Source of the DNA: Haematococcus lacustris
Taxonomy: Eukaryota; Chlorophyta; Chlorophyceae; Chlamydomonadales; Haematococcaceae
DNA: 64,000 nucleotides
Reading direction: 5' to 3'
NCBI GenBank assembly: GCA_030144725.1
Contig: JASKMD010000031.1
Location: 11,027,229-11,091,228, forward strand
Under the pieces are notes generated by a model. The model searched no databases and was not told the DNA's origin. It saw nothing but the letters and a program-made list of their open reading frames with translations. Every line of letters begins with the position of its first letter. Positions within the stretch are counted from its first letter, which is position 1. A program made the position numbers and the translations under genes. Positions 1 to 16,397 of this stretch are shown piece after piece.

Positions 1-1440
1 CAGACGCTGAAGCAGCTGCAGCTGCTGCCAGGTAATGCTGGTTTCAGCTTCAATTCAGTTTCTTGTCCTGCATATGACAGTAGTTTCCCATGGATGCTAG
101 GATGTGTTAGGCAGAGACATGCGTGTAGCTGTTACTATCCTGCAAAGCCCCAGAGCAAAGCCCCAGAGTAGAGACTTGCTCATCGCCTGTGTGGGCTGTC
201 ATGGCCCCAGGTAACCCTGTGGAAGAGAAGGACGCAAAGCAGATGGCTAAGGCTCTGGTTCGCAAAGAGAAGTTCTCCATCAGGAGCATGTTGGGGCTGA
301 CAGGTTGATGACCACAGCAGCAATCGCAAGACTGTGGATGCCAAGGAGTGGGCCAGCCAGCAAGCAAGGGAGGCAGCTGCGACATGCTGGCACCAGTAGG
401 CCCAGCAGCTAGACCCCCCCTCCCTGAGTACAGGGCACAGTACAGCACAAGGCAGCAGTAATCAGGCAGCAGTCACAGGGCAGCAGTAATCAGGCAGCAG
501 CCACAAGGCAGCAGTTATCAGGCAGCAGCCACAAGGCTCAGCCACATGTGCTGTAGTGTTCATGCTAACCTCGTAGCAGCTGTGACCCTAAGACATCAGG
601 TGGGTCAGCTGACTGATTGCGTGATGAGGCAGTGTGCTTGCGTCAAAGCTGACATGGCAGCTACAGCAACAAGGCAGTGTGGCGCCAAGGCAAGCAGCTG
701 AACACCGTTGTGTGAACACTTCAGTCACAACACTTAGGATTGCTAGTCAAGGGCCAGAGATATGCACATCAAGCATGCTGGGGATGTAGCGCATAGGCAA
801 TGGTGACAGCATGTCGTCACAGCGTGCAACACATGGACCACTTGGCACAGGTGCAACAGTTTAGTCTAGGCCACTCATTTATTCATGCCCCTGCCACTCT
901 ACTCACCCGTCCTCTCCCTGCATTAGCCGCCTTTGCACCTCTATTTGGGTAAGAGGGTTAGGCTGGCACAAACAGGGTGATATCTGCTTACTCGCAATAG
1001 CAGCCAGACAGTGCAGGGCCTCCCCTTGACTCCTGCCTTTTGACGAAGATGTAGTCCGCCTTTCCTTCATTCCAACTTCTTTTGTTCAGCACATATGCAT
1101 GCTGGCCATGAGCGGTGTGTGCAGCAGTTGCCTGACAAAGGACCTGTCACTGCCTGTTGCTACTGGTTGTGTGGCTGTGGTCAGTATTGCCAGGAGCACT
1201 TAGTGTTTGGCTCGGTGTGTTCTCCAGCTGAAGTAGCAGTACTAAAGCTCCGCATGGCTATTGTGGGCCTCATTTGAGCATGGCACGACCTTCATAGACC
1301 GAGGACTGCAAACATGCGTCTGCTCTCAGTGGTACCTGTGCCGCTTCTGTAGGCAGCTGTTTGGGATGTCTCCCTTACCTTATGACGATGGTAGATAAGC
1401 GACGCTACCCTGATGTTGCTGCTGCTGTTCGATGATGTGG
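1..1440. other. No gene recognised
   Basis: Short open frames on both strands here have no recognisable family, no consistent splice structure and biased composition. Degenerate CAGCAG(T) units occur around 440-530. The right part could be flanking or 3' sequence of the adjacent LINE copy. Confidence 0.5.
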
Positions 1441-1465
1441 CTTACACCGCTTAAGCCGTCAGCCG

Positions 1466-3592
1466 TTAGGCTGCTAGGCCGCCCTCCCCCTCTAGGGGTT
1501 CGGGACTTTCTGTAACGCATTTCATAGCAAGGTGCACAAACAAAGGTGCACATGGGCTCAACATGAAGTCATGCAAGTTCTCATTATTGTTCTGTAAAGA
1601 CATGGCAAACTCCGGCTGCTCCCTGATGGAACTCGTGGCAGTGCACTCAAAGATGAAATGCATGGCGTCATCCACTACCCCCTCTGTGCATCTGGTGCAT
1701 GTGCGATCAATGAAAGTTACCCCCTCAAACCGAGCCTTCTCCACCCCCAGACCGCTGTTGCCTAACCTGAACCTAGTCAAGCTCGTGCGAACTTCTGTAG
1801 AGAGCTGTCTGTTCAGTAGGTGTGGTGCCATGTGATTGATGCCAATGCCGTCCCCATGCTTGAACCATGCAGCATACGAGCATCTCTCCCGATGCACCGT
1901 CTCAGGCAGTCTAGGGTCTCCCTCAAACCCAACCCAACGCCTCCCCCACCTCTCGAGCCACTTGACTTCCATAGCCTTGGTGCCTAGGACCATGTCCGGG
2001 CTCAGGGTAAACTCATCCCCCATCAGCTCTCTGGCGGCCAGCTGGAACTGAGCACTCCAGCTGGCCTGGCAACTCCTCCCTAATTCCACATCTGCCTTAA
2101 TGACCCTCATTAACAGGTCACTGTGGGATAGTTTGGCAGTGTTCCAGAACTTGCATGCAGCCCTAAACCAGTAAAGCTGGAGGGGCAGCTGCCCCAACTC
2201 ATGCAGCACCATCAGCCCTGACACTGAGCTACGAACCCTGGCAGCAAACCTGAGAAAGCTGAGCATGCGTGTTTGCACTGGGTTAGAGAGTTGCACACCA
2301 TGCCCAAGGAAAGCCGTGCCCCAAACCTGGCTGCCATACAGCCCTAAGGGGAGCACGAACGCTCTGATGAGGTGACACAGGGCAAAAGGATCATGCAGCA
2401 CCCCATACTCTCTAGCACGGTTGCATGCTTGGCGCATGGCGAGGAACATGCCAGCCCTCATATGAGTGGCAGCAAAAGCAGGGGTGGCGCTGGGATTAAA
2501 ATGCATGCCTAAGTACTTGAACTCTCTCACCACAGGCAGGTTCTCATGCTTGTACCCAATGCAAGGTGCTGCAGTTTGTGAGTTGCCATTGAAAACCATC
2601 ACCTTTGACTTGCCCACATTGACTGTAAGGTGTTTCCTATCTGCAAAGCCTTGTAGCTGGCAGACCAACCGCTGCAGCCCGTGGGGCGAGGTGCTCACCA
2701 GGGTCAGGTCATCAGCATACATGAAGTGGGTGACAGGTGTGCCTTGCACCCTCACAGCATCAACAGGGCCTAGGAACTCCTTACTAATGTCGTGAACATA
2801 GAGAGCAAACAGGAGTGGGCTGATGGGGCAGCCTTGCTTGACACCTTGGTCAGGAGTCACAGGGGGGGTGCGGTGGGGGCCATCTATCAGCACATAGTTG
2901 TCATCCCTATACAGACCCTCCAGGCAGGCAAGCAAGGGCTGTGGCAGCTTGATCCCAACCCGCAAGTGCTCCCACAATTGTTGTCGAGGTATGTGGTCAT
3001 AGGCCTGTTTGAAGTCAATGAAGGCAGTGAAGAGCTTGCGGTGCTTGGCATCTGCGCTAGCCTTTTGAGCGTGGACAAGATGGCGCAGAATGAACATGGG
3101 TTGCATGGTGCTGCGTCCCGGGATGAACCCAAACTGCTCAGCTGGCAGCACTTTGTGTGTCATGCACCAGGCAGTCAGCACGTGCCGCAAGACGTTAGCA
3201 TACAGGCGGTACAACACACTACTCACAGCAAGCATTCTGTACTTGTTGGGGTCTGTGGGGTCTGTGTCCTTGAAGAGGGGGCTGATTCTAGCTACCTTCC
3301 AAGCCGCTGGAATAATCCCGGTGCGCATCATGCTGTGAAACCATGTGGCAAGCAGAGGGAGCAACAAGTATGTGGTAACACCCTCCTCAACTGTGCGGGC
3401 GTGCTTGATAAAGGGGGCTGGGAGCCCATCCAGACCAGGTGCTGTGTCATTGTTGAGATCACGTAGTTGTGCTTGAACAATAGATGTGATGTTGTCAAGA
3501 TGGGGCAGCTCATAGGCAGGTGGATGTGTTGTGACAGGGGCAGGGGCAGGGACAGAGTGAAGTCTGCCTCTCCCAAGAGGGACGGCTTGCAA
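1466..3592 (-). CDS. LINE-type (non-LTR) retrotransposon reverse transcriptase, 5'-truncated
   Basis: About 708 codons encode a reverse transcriptase that would copy retrotransposon RNA by target-primed reverse transcription in the nucleus. The RT core is clear: FIDFKQAYD (motif A), QGVKQGCPISPLLF (motif B), FMYADD (catalytic motif C) and a following LTVNVGKSKVMVF block. Near the C-terminus a CTRC...HFIFEC segment matches the Cys-Cys-His-Cys knuckle found at the end of many LINE ORF2 proteins. The frame has no internal stop. It opens just after a stop at about 3650, and no endonuclease domain with its DxN/SDH motifs could be found upstream, although pieces in other frames at 3600-3850 look coding-like. 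The first in-frame ATG is not obvious. I read it as the RT and tail of a copy truncated or frameshifted at its 5' end. The LINE clade is not assigned. Confidence 0.85.
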   Translation of the reverse strand: MQAVPLGRGRLHSVPAPAPVTTHPPAYELPHLDNITSIVQAQLRDLNNDTAPGLDGLPAPFIKHARTVEEGVTTYLLLPLLATWFHSMMRTGIIPAAWKVARISPLFKDTDPTDPNKYRMLAVSSVLYRLYANVLRHVLTAWCMTHKVLPAEQFGFIPGRSTMQPMFILRHLVHAQKASADAKHRKLFTAFIDFKQAYDHIPRQQLWEHLRVGIKLPQPLLACLEGLYRDDNYVLIDGPHRTPPVTPDQGVKQGCPISPLLFALYVHDISKEFLGPVDAVRVQGTPVTHFMYADDLTLVSTSPHGLQRLVCQLQGFADRKHLTVNVGKSKVMVFNGNSQTAAPCIGYKHENLPVVREFKYLGMHFNPSATPAFAATHMRAGMFLAMRQACNRAREYGVLHDPFALCHLIRAFVLPLGLYGSQVWGTAFLGHGVQLSNPVQTRMLSFLRFAARVRSSVSGLMVLHELGQLPLQLYWFRAACKFWNTAKLSHSDLLMRVIKADVELGRSCQASWSAQFQLAARELMGDEFTLSPDMVLGTKAMEVKWLERWGRRWVGFEGDPRLPETVHRERCSYAAWFKHGDGIGINHMAPHLLNRQLSTEVRTSLTRFRLGNSGLGVEKARFEGVTFIDRTCTRCTEGVVDDAMHFIFECTATSSIREQPEFAMSLQNNNENLHDFMLSPCAPLFVHLAMKCVTESPEPLEGEGGLAA

Positions 3593-4454
3593 ATGGGCAG
3601 GCTGCTGTGGTCCCTTGCTGCTCCTGCTCAGCTGCTTGTTCGCCAGGGCTTAAACTTACCATTACTCTTCTCCTTGGAGTTTGGCTGATCCGGGCATCAG
3701 CACCCACAAAAACCGTTGAGGCCCAGGGGGCGTTCAAAACCCAGCACCTCCTCGATCGACTTGTCGCCCGCGTAGAGGGAAGAGGTGTCCAAATCAACTG
3801 CCTCAGGGGGCCTAGGCTGTACGTGGGAGCGAAGGCTTTGGGGCCGGTCTCCAGACCTTCATATCAGCTCTCACTTGCGTGTACCTACAAGAAGCTACTG
3901 CTTATAGATGCTGGACTTGACGGTACAACATTTGTCACACACATTGTCACACAGCTGTCTCGCGCTGACTTGCGTCTGCAACTATTGAGCCTATCGGCAC
4001 CAATGCTTACGCAGCCGGCGCGAATGTCAGCCGCAGCACTCATGGAGAGCTGCTTGCATTCATACCACAGTCGGAGACAGCTTGTCACTATCATCATCGC
4101 TGTGGTTGCCTTCATGGTCGGTGGAAACAGCGACGAGGTCTTGATCGGTTGGAGAGGCGACACGTACCAGCCACATGCCAAGGTGGTCGCAGCCCTGCTA
4201 GCCTCCCTAGAAGCAAGAAACACTCGATATCTACCTGCTTTGCATACTTGTTGTGCCTGTGTACCCTAATCATGTGTGTGTAGACTAACAGCACCCGACA
4301 GCCATGGTGAGCTCACACATAGAGGGCGCAAGGACCGGCATGGGAGAGACAGAGCCAGTAGGAATTGCCAGGCTCAGTATGAGCGGCAAGCAACGGAAGT
4401 CAGGCAACGGGTGTAACTGTTTATGCATACCCTTGCCTGTCATGCCATATACAG
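3593..4454. other. LINE upstream remnant and 5' side of the prolyl hydroxylase gene
   Basis: On the - strand, frames at 3650-3850 contain LINE-like fragments (for example EEVLGFERPLGLNG) out of phase with the RT frame, so they are probably decayed 5' LINE sequence. The first exon or exons of the + strand prolyl 4-hydroxylase gene (signal or membrane anchor) should lie at or left of here, but I could not identify them. They may have been displaced by the LINE. Confidence 0.4.
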
Positions 4455-8786
<4,332 letters not shown>

Positions 8787-9671
8787 GGGTGGCTGTGAGG
8801 TGGCTCGCACGTTTGGACGTGTCTTGGTGACAGTGGTGATGGGAGGATGGCTGGTTTGTTCACGTGCAACAGCAGCAGTAGCTTAGCAACTCCCGACAGC
8901 TTTGCTACTACATCAATCTAAAACAGCAGCAGCAGTAGCAGCAGTGGCAAGGGTGAATGTGCACAGTCTTGCATAGCACCTCAGCAAATGACCACATGAC
9001 TATGGATGCCTGCTCATGCTGCTGCATCCCTCACAGCTCATATCATACAGCCATGTGCAGTGGCTGTAGCTGTGGCGCCACCTGCAGTCTAGGGTCGAGT
9101 CAGTCGGTCTAGGCAGCTTCAGCCCCTGCTTGCCAGTCAGGCCTGTAGGGCCCGTATAGGGATGACAGCTATGCGCTGGTGGATGGGCCAAACCACACTC
9201 CTCCTGTGGGCCCTGACCAAGGCGTCAAGTGGTCCTGGGCTGTGCAGCTGGGGCTGGCCTACTAGCACACGCTGCAGTGGCTGTGTCAGGTAGTGTCAGA
9301 TTGTTTCAAGTCTGGACTTCACCTCTAGAGCCGCGTCAGACAAACAGTGTATGGCCTTGCTTTGCCTCATGCCTTGTGATAAAGGTTTTCCCATCCTTTC
9401 CTTTCAGCTGCCTTCATTGAGCAGGTATGCATCCATGCGTCAATACCTGCAATGCTGACAGTCATTATCTTACTATCATGAGTCTGCAGCAGATCTGTTG
9501 CGTTTGAAGCTGTGTTGAAGTGTTAGACCTAGTTCTGTTCGCTTCCATCCACCTTATTCTGTTGTGCTTGCAGTTGGCTTGCATTTACCCAAGCCCTGCC
9601 TCCTCCTTTCATGAGTACTACACTGTTAAGTTTACTGGCGCACCCTCGACAGCTGTACGGCCGAGGGTGGC
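8787..9671. other. Intergenic, no gene recognised
   Basis: The 3' flank of the prolyl hydroxylase gene. There is a CAGCAG-rich patch near 8920-8950. No credible coding exon was found on either strand. Confidence 0.5.
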
Positions 9672-11750
9672 GTCGGAAAGTTTCGGACCTCTTCGCGACC
9701 CCTAAAACGCGACTTATCAGAGCCTCTTACTGGGCAGTGACTGATAGGTTCGGGGCACCTCTGATATGCGAGCAATGACAAAAGGAATGACCGGTTGCCT
9801 GACCTCTGAATTCGGCCTAATTCATAGGTAGTTCTGAGGGATGTAAATCAGTGCTGAATGTGAGCCTTTAAAGCTTTGTATCTGTGGGGATTTCTAGCTT
9901 ATTCATAGGGCTCTTAATCTGTGGCAATTTAGCTGTGACTCATTGGCAAATCAGAGGTAACCCAGCTGTGATTTAGTGGTAGATTAGAGGTGACTTAGTT
10001 GTGACTCTGTGGCGTTTTGGAGGTGACTCTGCTGTGAATCTGTGGAATCTTGTTATTGGTTACAGGTTACTTGCACACGTCAACTGCAAAGTACGTGTCT
10101 CAACGTTTATTCGCAACACCTCGCAAAGACACTACAAAAACACACGTCTCTACACCTCGCTCAAACACCTCGCACACCTCGCAACAACACTACAAAAGAC
10201 AACACTACTGTACTGCTCACTACGGTACTGCTAAGCACATGCATTGATGTACCATCACCCCGCAACACCTCCCTTATGCTAAGCATATGCATTGAGACCC
10301 TGACCCCTCGCAACACCTCCACAAAAGGTGATAAGGTGACCACATCACAACAAGGAGGTGACAACACAGCACAACAACACAACAGCAAGAATGGGCTGGG
10401 CTGGGCTCCTTGTTGGCAGTTGCTCTACTCCGCTGCCGCCTTGCTTGCAATCACCAAGCCATGCTACACCTGTCACCTTCCAGCTGTCTCCATCTGCAAG
10501 CAAGCATCAGCCAGCCAAGGTTCTGCAGGCAGATGAACAAGGACATGCATAACCACAATAGGGCAGGCTGGGCTGACTCCCCAGCAGCATGTGCACTCAC
10601 CTGCTTGCGTCCTCTTGCCCCACTATTGCTGCTGGCCTATGCCTGCACCGCTTGGCTGCGTCCCCTCTCTTGGCAGATGCCCATGGCAGATGCTCATGGC
10701 AGATGCTCATGGCTGTCGATGTGGGGAGGGGAAAGGTGTTGTTGTACATACCTGAAGTGCTCAACACCGAGGCAAAGGACAGCAAGTGCATGGTATATGC
10801 TAGAGCGTTGCTTGGACTGAAGGTGGGGGACTAACATTCACCACGGTAATGAGTTTCGACGTGGCTGTCTCCTGCTGTGTCTCCTGCTGCGCCTGCGGTC
10901 ACGGCTATTGCTCTGGCTACGCCTGTGGTCACTTGCACTGAAGGTCCGCTTGTCAGTGACTCCTGAAGTGCGACGCGACTTCAAGCGGGTCCACATGTCA
11001 ACATCTACATCCACTCCGACCGCGCCTATGGCTGCCACTGCGGATATAGGGCTGCTCGTCAGTGACTCCTGACCTGCGCGAATCCACAGTCCCGGCCCTG
11101 TATCCCCGCGCCCAGTTCTAGCACGCTGTCGCCATCGCTAGGGTGCTCGTCGATACCAGCGAGGCAGTGGGGATACCATGCAGGCCAGGCAGAAACTGCG
11201 GCCAGGCAGTAAAACTGCCGAATGCAGCCAGGCAATAAAACTGCCGAATGCTGATGCTACCAAAAGTATGGTACAAAAGAACAGAGATTTGCAGGGTCGC
11301 ACAACGATGATGTTCGCCCGCCGCAAATGTTCGCCCGCCGCCGTCCTAGTGCCATTCTTTTGGCATCAGCGTAGCGTCGATGTTCGTAGCTTCGCGGCTA
11401 GTCACCATCGCGGCACGGAACTCCCTTATGCGCAATATTGCGCAAATCATCGATGTTTTAGCCCTGAACTAGCCTCTGATTCACAACATATTGGGCTCTA
11501 ATCCACAGGCCTCGAATGTTGCCCTGTAAGCCTCTAAAACTGCTCTGATTTAGCTCTGATTCAGCCCTTATGGACCTCTAAAACACCCCTCATTCAGAGC
11601 CTCATGAATTAGTGCTTAATCAGTACTGAACTGACTGCTATGAAGCACCTCTGATTCGCCGCATATCAGCGGCCGCTGAAACAACGCACAATTACAGCGC
11701 TCTGAAAAGGTGCTAAGTTGCGGGTCATAAGAGGTCCGAAACTTTCCGAC
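9672..11750. mobile_element. Non-autonomous DNA transposon with 22-bp terminal inverted repeats
   Basis: The left end starts GTCGGAAAGTTTCGGACCTC (9672) and the right end is its reverse complement finishing at 11750. The outer flanks share only GAGGG (9663-9667 and 11751-11755), so a target duplication is possible but degenerate. The interior holds AT-richer subterminal sequence with repeated GTGACT / AATCAGAG motifs and no transposase. A third copy of the same terminus lies at 11921 in inverted orientation. The superfamily is undetermined; an 8-9 bp duplication would point to hAT or MULE. Confidence 0.65.
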
Positions 11751-12277
11751 GAGGGCTAGATGTTGTGACAGCATTGACCGGGTGTGAGACGAGTGTATCA
11801 GCTTCCGTGCGGCTACCCATCTCTAAACGGTCCTGGAAGCTTTACACCACACCACACCACACACCACACCACCTCGCCTCCCTTCCCACCCAGTCAATGC
11901 TGTCACAACATCTAGCCCTCGTCGGAAAGTTTCGGACCTCTTATGACCCGCATCTTAGCACCTTTTCAGAGCGCTATAATTGTGCGTTGTTTCAGCGGCC
12001 GCTGATATGCGGCGAATCAGAGGTGTTTCATAGCAGTCGGTTCAGTACTGATTAAGCACTGATTCATGAGGCTTTGAATGAGGGGTGTTTTAGAGGTCCA
12101 TCAGGGCTGAATCAGAGCTAAATCAGAGCAATGTTAGAGGCTTACAGAACAACATTCGTGGCCTGTAAATTAGAGCCCAATATGTTGTGAATCAGAGGCT
12201 AGTTAGGGTTAAAACATCGATGATTTGCGCAATATTGCGCATAAGGGAGTTCCGTGCCGCGATGGTGACTCTAAGAG
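11399..12277. repeat. Large imperfect palindrome, arms about 380 bp
   Basis: The segment 11399-11780 is repeated in reverse complement at about 11890-12277, with a spacer of about 110 bp. The arms contain the transposon terminus plus flanking sequence (TAGATGTTGTGACAGCATTGA), so the inversion includes DNA outside the element end. Scattered substitutions and small indels show that it is not an assembly mirror of identical reads. Confidence 0.85.
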
Positions 12278-12283
12278 TCTCGC

Positions 12284-12334
12284 ACAAACAACGTACAAAC
12301 AACGCACAAACAACGTACACAAACAACGTACAGG
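12284..12334. repeat. Short tandem repeat, ACAAACAACGT-type unit
   Basis: Four to five copies of an 11-13 bp CAAACAACGTA unit sit directly beside the palindrome's right arm. Confidence 0.8.
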
Positions 12335-13789
12335 CTACGAAGGGGTTAGGAGAGAGATTAGAGGGGAGGGCGGCCAAGCAGCCTGCCTGCCTGCATCGCT
12401 GGACATCGCCGACACAGCGTTGGCCACCCTTGGCAAAGCAGCTGGCAGCTTATGGACGCGTAAGCACCTCGACTGACGGCCACGCTATGTCGACCCAGCC
12501 CTGAACCTCCCTCACACAACATCACCACCAGGGTACACACGGACATGACGGATTAACACAGAGGCGCTACCATATCATGCTGTAAGTATGCATGGCTCCA
12601 ACATAACTAAAACAACACAACTTGAAACTTGGTGCAGTCACCGGTCCTGAGCCATGCAACCTAGCAGCAGCCATGCAACCTAGCACCTGAACCCTGTCAT
12701 TGTGACCCTGTCATTTCGAGGTGGATATAATATCTGTTTGCATGGTATCCGCAAAATATTGGGGCCCCGGTACCGTAAACAACAGTGGAGGTTGTCAAAA
12801 GGCATACCACTTGTTGCCTAACCCTAGCCAAAACGAAGGTCATGCCTACACCAGTTTGCGCAGCTGGCCCAGGATGTCCTGCTTCAGCTTGGGCACCTTG
12901 CCTTCAAACTCCATGCCACAGCTGTCCACACACTTGAGAAAGGTATCCTATGGCAAGCATGCATAGGCAGCAGTGTCAGCTCGGCCAGGCCACGTCAAAT
13001 CGAAGCTGGTGCGGCCGTAGCATGTAGTGTGAGGTAAGGTGAGTAAAGGTTGAGGTGTGAAACAGGAAAACAGACAAAAAAGCAAAATGTAACGAAAAAG
13101 GCAGCAACACGAAAACCAGCACAATACATGGGTGATAGGGCGCGACCGATCATATGACTTGCTGAGGAATTGGTCATATGACTGAATATGATGGCTTAAA
13201 GATGTGATATGACCGGGTCTGTAGTCAAGAGGATAATGTGGCAGATCGCCACACCACACCACCTGGGAACCCCGAGTGTACAGAGGGTTTGACATCCTCC
13301 AAACCAGTACCATTCTCAGTTTCAGTTAGTAACACTCTTCTACTCTCCACCATTATAGATCACGGTTGAGACCGTAGTTGAAACCAGGTTGAGACCACGG
13401 CAACGAGGTTACGGGGTTTTGCGAGTTTTGGCTTAATTATATTTCATCATATTCCATCATGCTTGATCATATGGGGTCATATCTTAAAGATTATTTCGGG
13501 CGCGCCTTAATGGGTGAAGAGTGCAGGAGCAATGCAGGAGCAAGCTGATTGCATTGCTACTAGAGAATTGCTACTGCAGACTGGCCAGCATAGCAGCTTC
13601 GCCAAAGGTATTGGGTCAAGCCAAGCATGCATGAGCCACCTGCTCCCAGCCTAAGCAGCTGTACTGGCCGGCTGTTGTCCCACCGCCTTGTGCCATCTTG
13701 CGACTGACCCAGGCCACCACACTCTGCTGGCATGGTATGGCATGGCTTGGCACTCTGCTGACATGGCATGGCTGGCATGGTAGGTCTGG
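12335..13789. other. Intergenic, no gene recognised
   Basis: Compositionally mixed DNA with an AT-richer patch (13130-13510) carrying repeated CATATGA and ATCATAT words. No exon with a family signature was seen. Confidence 0.5.
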
Positions 13790-15384
13790 TCAGGAGTCCT
13801 GGTCATGGGTGTGGCCTGCTTGCCTGCACCCCTGCCTGCCTGCCTGCCTGCCTGCCTGGCCCCCTGCCTGCCTGCCTGCCTGCCTGCACCCCTGCCTGCT
13901 TGCCTGCCCACAATGCTGCCAGGACTTGCTGAGGCCAGTGAATGCATGCGCTGTTGCAAGTCTAATCAACACAGCAGCTGTCCCTGCAGGAGAATGACCG
14001 GCCAGCAGCAACAGGGTCCTGATGCACGCTCGCGTAATGTCCATGTTATGTGCTGTCCCTTGCCACCCTACCTTTGCACGTGCTTCGTCCGAGGGGGAGG
14101 GATCAAAGCCAGCCACCTCCTGCAACAAAGCACAGTGCAGACGCAGCACTGCAGGTGAAGGAGGCTGCGACAGCTCCTCCAACACCAGAGGGGCAGACAA
14201 GATGTGAAGCTCTGCACACCACAGCCATTGCAGCAAACGTCATCAGCAGGGCACCAAGGCAGGCGAAGGCAGCAGTCAGCCCCGCCAGCAGCAGCAGCAG
14301 CAGCACGCCAGCAGGACAGCATACCAGCCGCAGTTTGCAGGTGAAGGGCAGCGGCAGAGAACAGCAGAGGGGCACAGCAGGGAGATGCGACGAGGGGAGG
14401 TGACGAGGGGAGGTGTGACCCTGCGGCTAGCATCTGCCACCAGTGCACAACCCTGCGGCTAGCATCTGCCACCAGTGCATTGAGCAGGATACCATCACCT
14501 GCTCCGCATCTAGCACCCAGTGCCAGGGTCAATGTCAGGGTCAGGTGTAAGGTCAGGTTCAATGTCAGGGTCAGGTAAAAGGGCAGGGTGAGGGTCAAGC
14601 TGAGGTTCAGGTTAAGGGCAGGGTCAGGTGAAAGGACAGGGTCAGGGTCAGGGTCAAGGTCAGGGTCAGGTAAAAGGGCAGGGTCAGGGACAGGATCAGC
14701 TTGACGCCGTGCTTCACTCACCCTAGCACTGTCCTGACAGCGTAGGCTGCAGCGTTGAAAGCGCTCCTGTAACAAGCCAGTTGCACACACGTGCACGCGA
14801 GCCAAGTGATAACACAGAGGGCCAGACAGCCAACGGCAAGGCTAGGTGCGGTGCGGTCAGCGAGCATGCCCCTGGCCTGCTGTAGCTGCCCCCCACTGCC
14901 TTTGTCTGCATCAATGCTGCTGACTGGATGACAGCAAGCACACTGCCCCTGTGGGCAGGACATGAGAGGGGGTTAGGTAAGAGAGGACAGCACGCTGAAG
15001 TTGGGCAGGGAGCAGCAGGTGTAGGGCTAGCAGGTACGAGTGTGGCTGTGGGTGAGCCACAGCGTGTTTCAGAGGGATACCCCGAGGTGCCAGGCCACAG
15101 CACATCACCTCCTCCCCACACTCGCTAGCACAGCCACAGCCTTTGTGGCACGCCTCTTTCAGGACAGTTCCAGGGTCAGAGTCAAGGCCAGGGTCAAGGT
15201 CAGGGTCAAGGTCAGGGTCAGGTAGAAGGGCAGGGTCAGGGTCCCTAGATGTTCCATCCCTGCGCCCCTCCACCCCTATGTGCTGCGCCTGTGGTCTCAG
15301 CCGGCCGGTGGTGTCAGGTGGCGGCATGAGGGAGCTGCCCAAGGCACGGCTCCTCCAGCTCACCATGGTTAGGAGCATGACCAC
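13790..15384 (-). CDS. Possible unrecognised multi-exon gene, partly membrane-like
   Basis: I do not recognise this gene. Several - strand segments look exon-like: around 14290-14360 a Leu/Ala-rich hydrophobic stretch (VLLLLLLAGLTAAFACLGAL) that could span a membrane; 14100-14236 (LEELSQPPSPAVLRLHCALL); 13920-14000; and 15310-15384 (TMVSWRSRALGSSLMPPPD). They are separated by intron-like DNA rich in GGGTCA repeats (14520-14690, 15170-15240) and by a CCTG-rich patch (13820-13900). No joined reading was established, so boundaries and the existence of the gene are tentative. Confidence 0.2.
14522..15240. repeat. GGGTCA / GGTCAG hexamer-type repeats, two patches
   Basis: Degenerate AGGGTCA units fill 14522-14690 and 15170-15240. 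A small third patch lies at 23608-23645. They look like intronic simple repeats. Confidence 0.75.
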
Positions 15385-16396
15385 AGCCTTGGGACCCCCG
15401 CAAGGACCTTCCTGGTAGCTTCCCTTGGGGGCCTTCCTGGTAAGTTTCCTGGTAGCTTCCCTTGGGGGCCTTCCTGGTAGTTTCCCTTAAGACCTTCCTG
15501 GTGTCCTGGACGCCCCAGCTTGCCACACATTGGCACTACTGCCATAATCTACCATAACCTACCGTAACCTACTGCCTCTAATCCTTCTCAGGACATGCTT
15601 CGCCCCAACCCTGCTTTGTCTCAGCCGTGGCACCACCCGGCACCCTATGGTTCGGCACCCACCCGCCCACCCTCTCTGTCAACACCTCCTCCCTCCATCT
15701 ATCCATCCCTCACGCTGCCTTGGACCCATCCCTTAGCAAGCTGGTCCCGCCCTCGGCTCCGGTAGCCGGCCACAAAACCACTGACCTGGAAATCTTGCAT
15801 TACGTGCTGAATGGACTTTTGCACTTGCTGCACCGGAGTGGAGCAGCGCTCCACGCTGCAGGCAGCAGTGGGTGTGCCTGGTGCTTGAACTCTCATTGAA
15901 AGCGCATGCTGCATCGTTGCTGGATCATTATATGGACTATGGGTACGGATTAGGTGGTGCACAAGGGGGTCTGATCAGCAGGGCAGGAAGCCGTTGCTGC
16001 TCACCAGCCCTGGATCTCCTGGACTGAGGACGATGTATCACAGCACTTGGCACAACAGAGGAATGCATTCTTCTGCACTGGAATCAGCTTCTCCCTCTGA
16101 AGCTCGTCAACCACATTCTCTACGCTCTGCAGCAAAGGTGCGTGGCTGACTGTGCGGCTTGGTCAACCATAGCTGGGTATTATAGCGGCGGCACGCCACC
16201 TTTTGTACGCGCAGCACTGATGCGGGCTGATCCATAGCTCTGCGATGCTAGGTATGGGAAGAAGCGCCTTCTTTCCCGCTTGCAATGTGTGGCGTTTGAC
16301 GTGGGTACAGGTGTCGCGAAATGCACGGATTTGTCGTTCTCTGCTGCGCGTCTTGCAAACTCACTTCTCAGAGCTGAACACGAGCAAGGTGTAAAT
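15385..16396. other. No gene assigned
   Basis: Contains CCTTCCTGGTAG repeats (15405-15500). At 16260-16391 there is an open + strand stretch ending at a plausible donor, which could be an upstream exon of the next gene, but no start could be fixed. Confidence 0.35.
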
Positions 16397-16397
16397 A

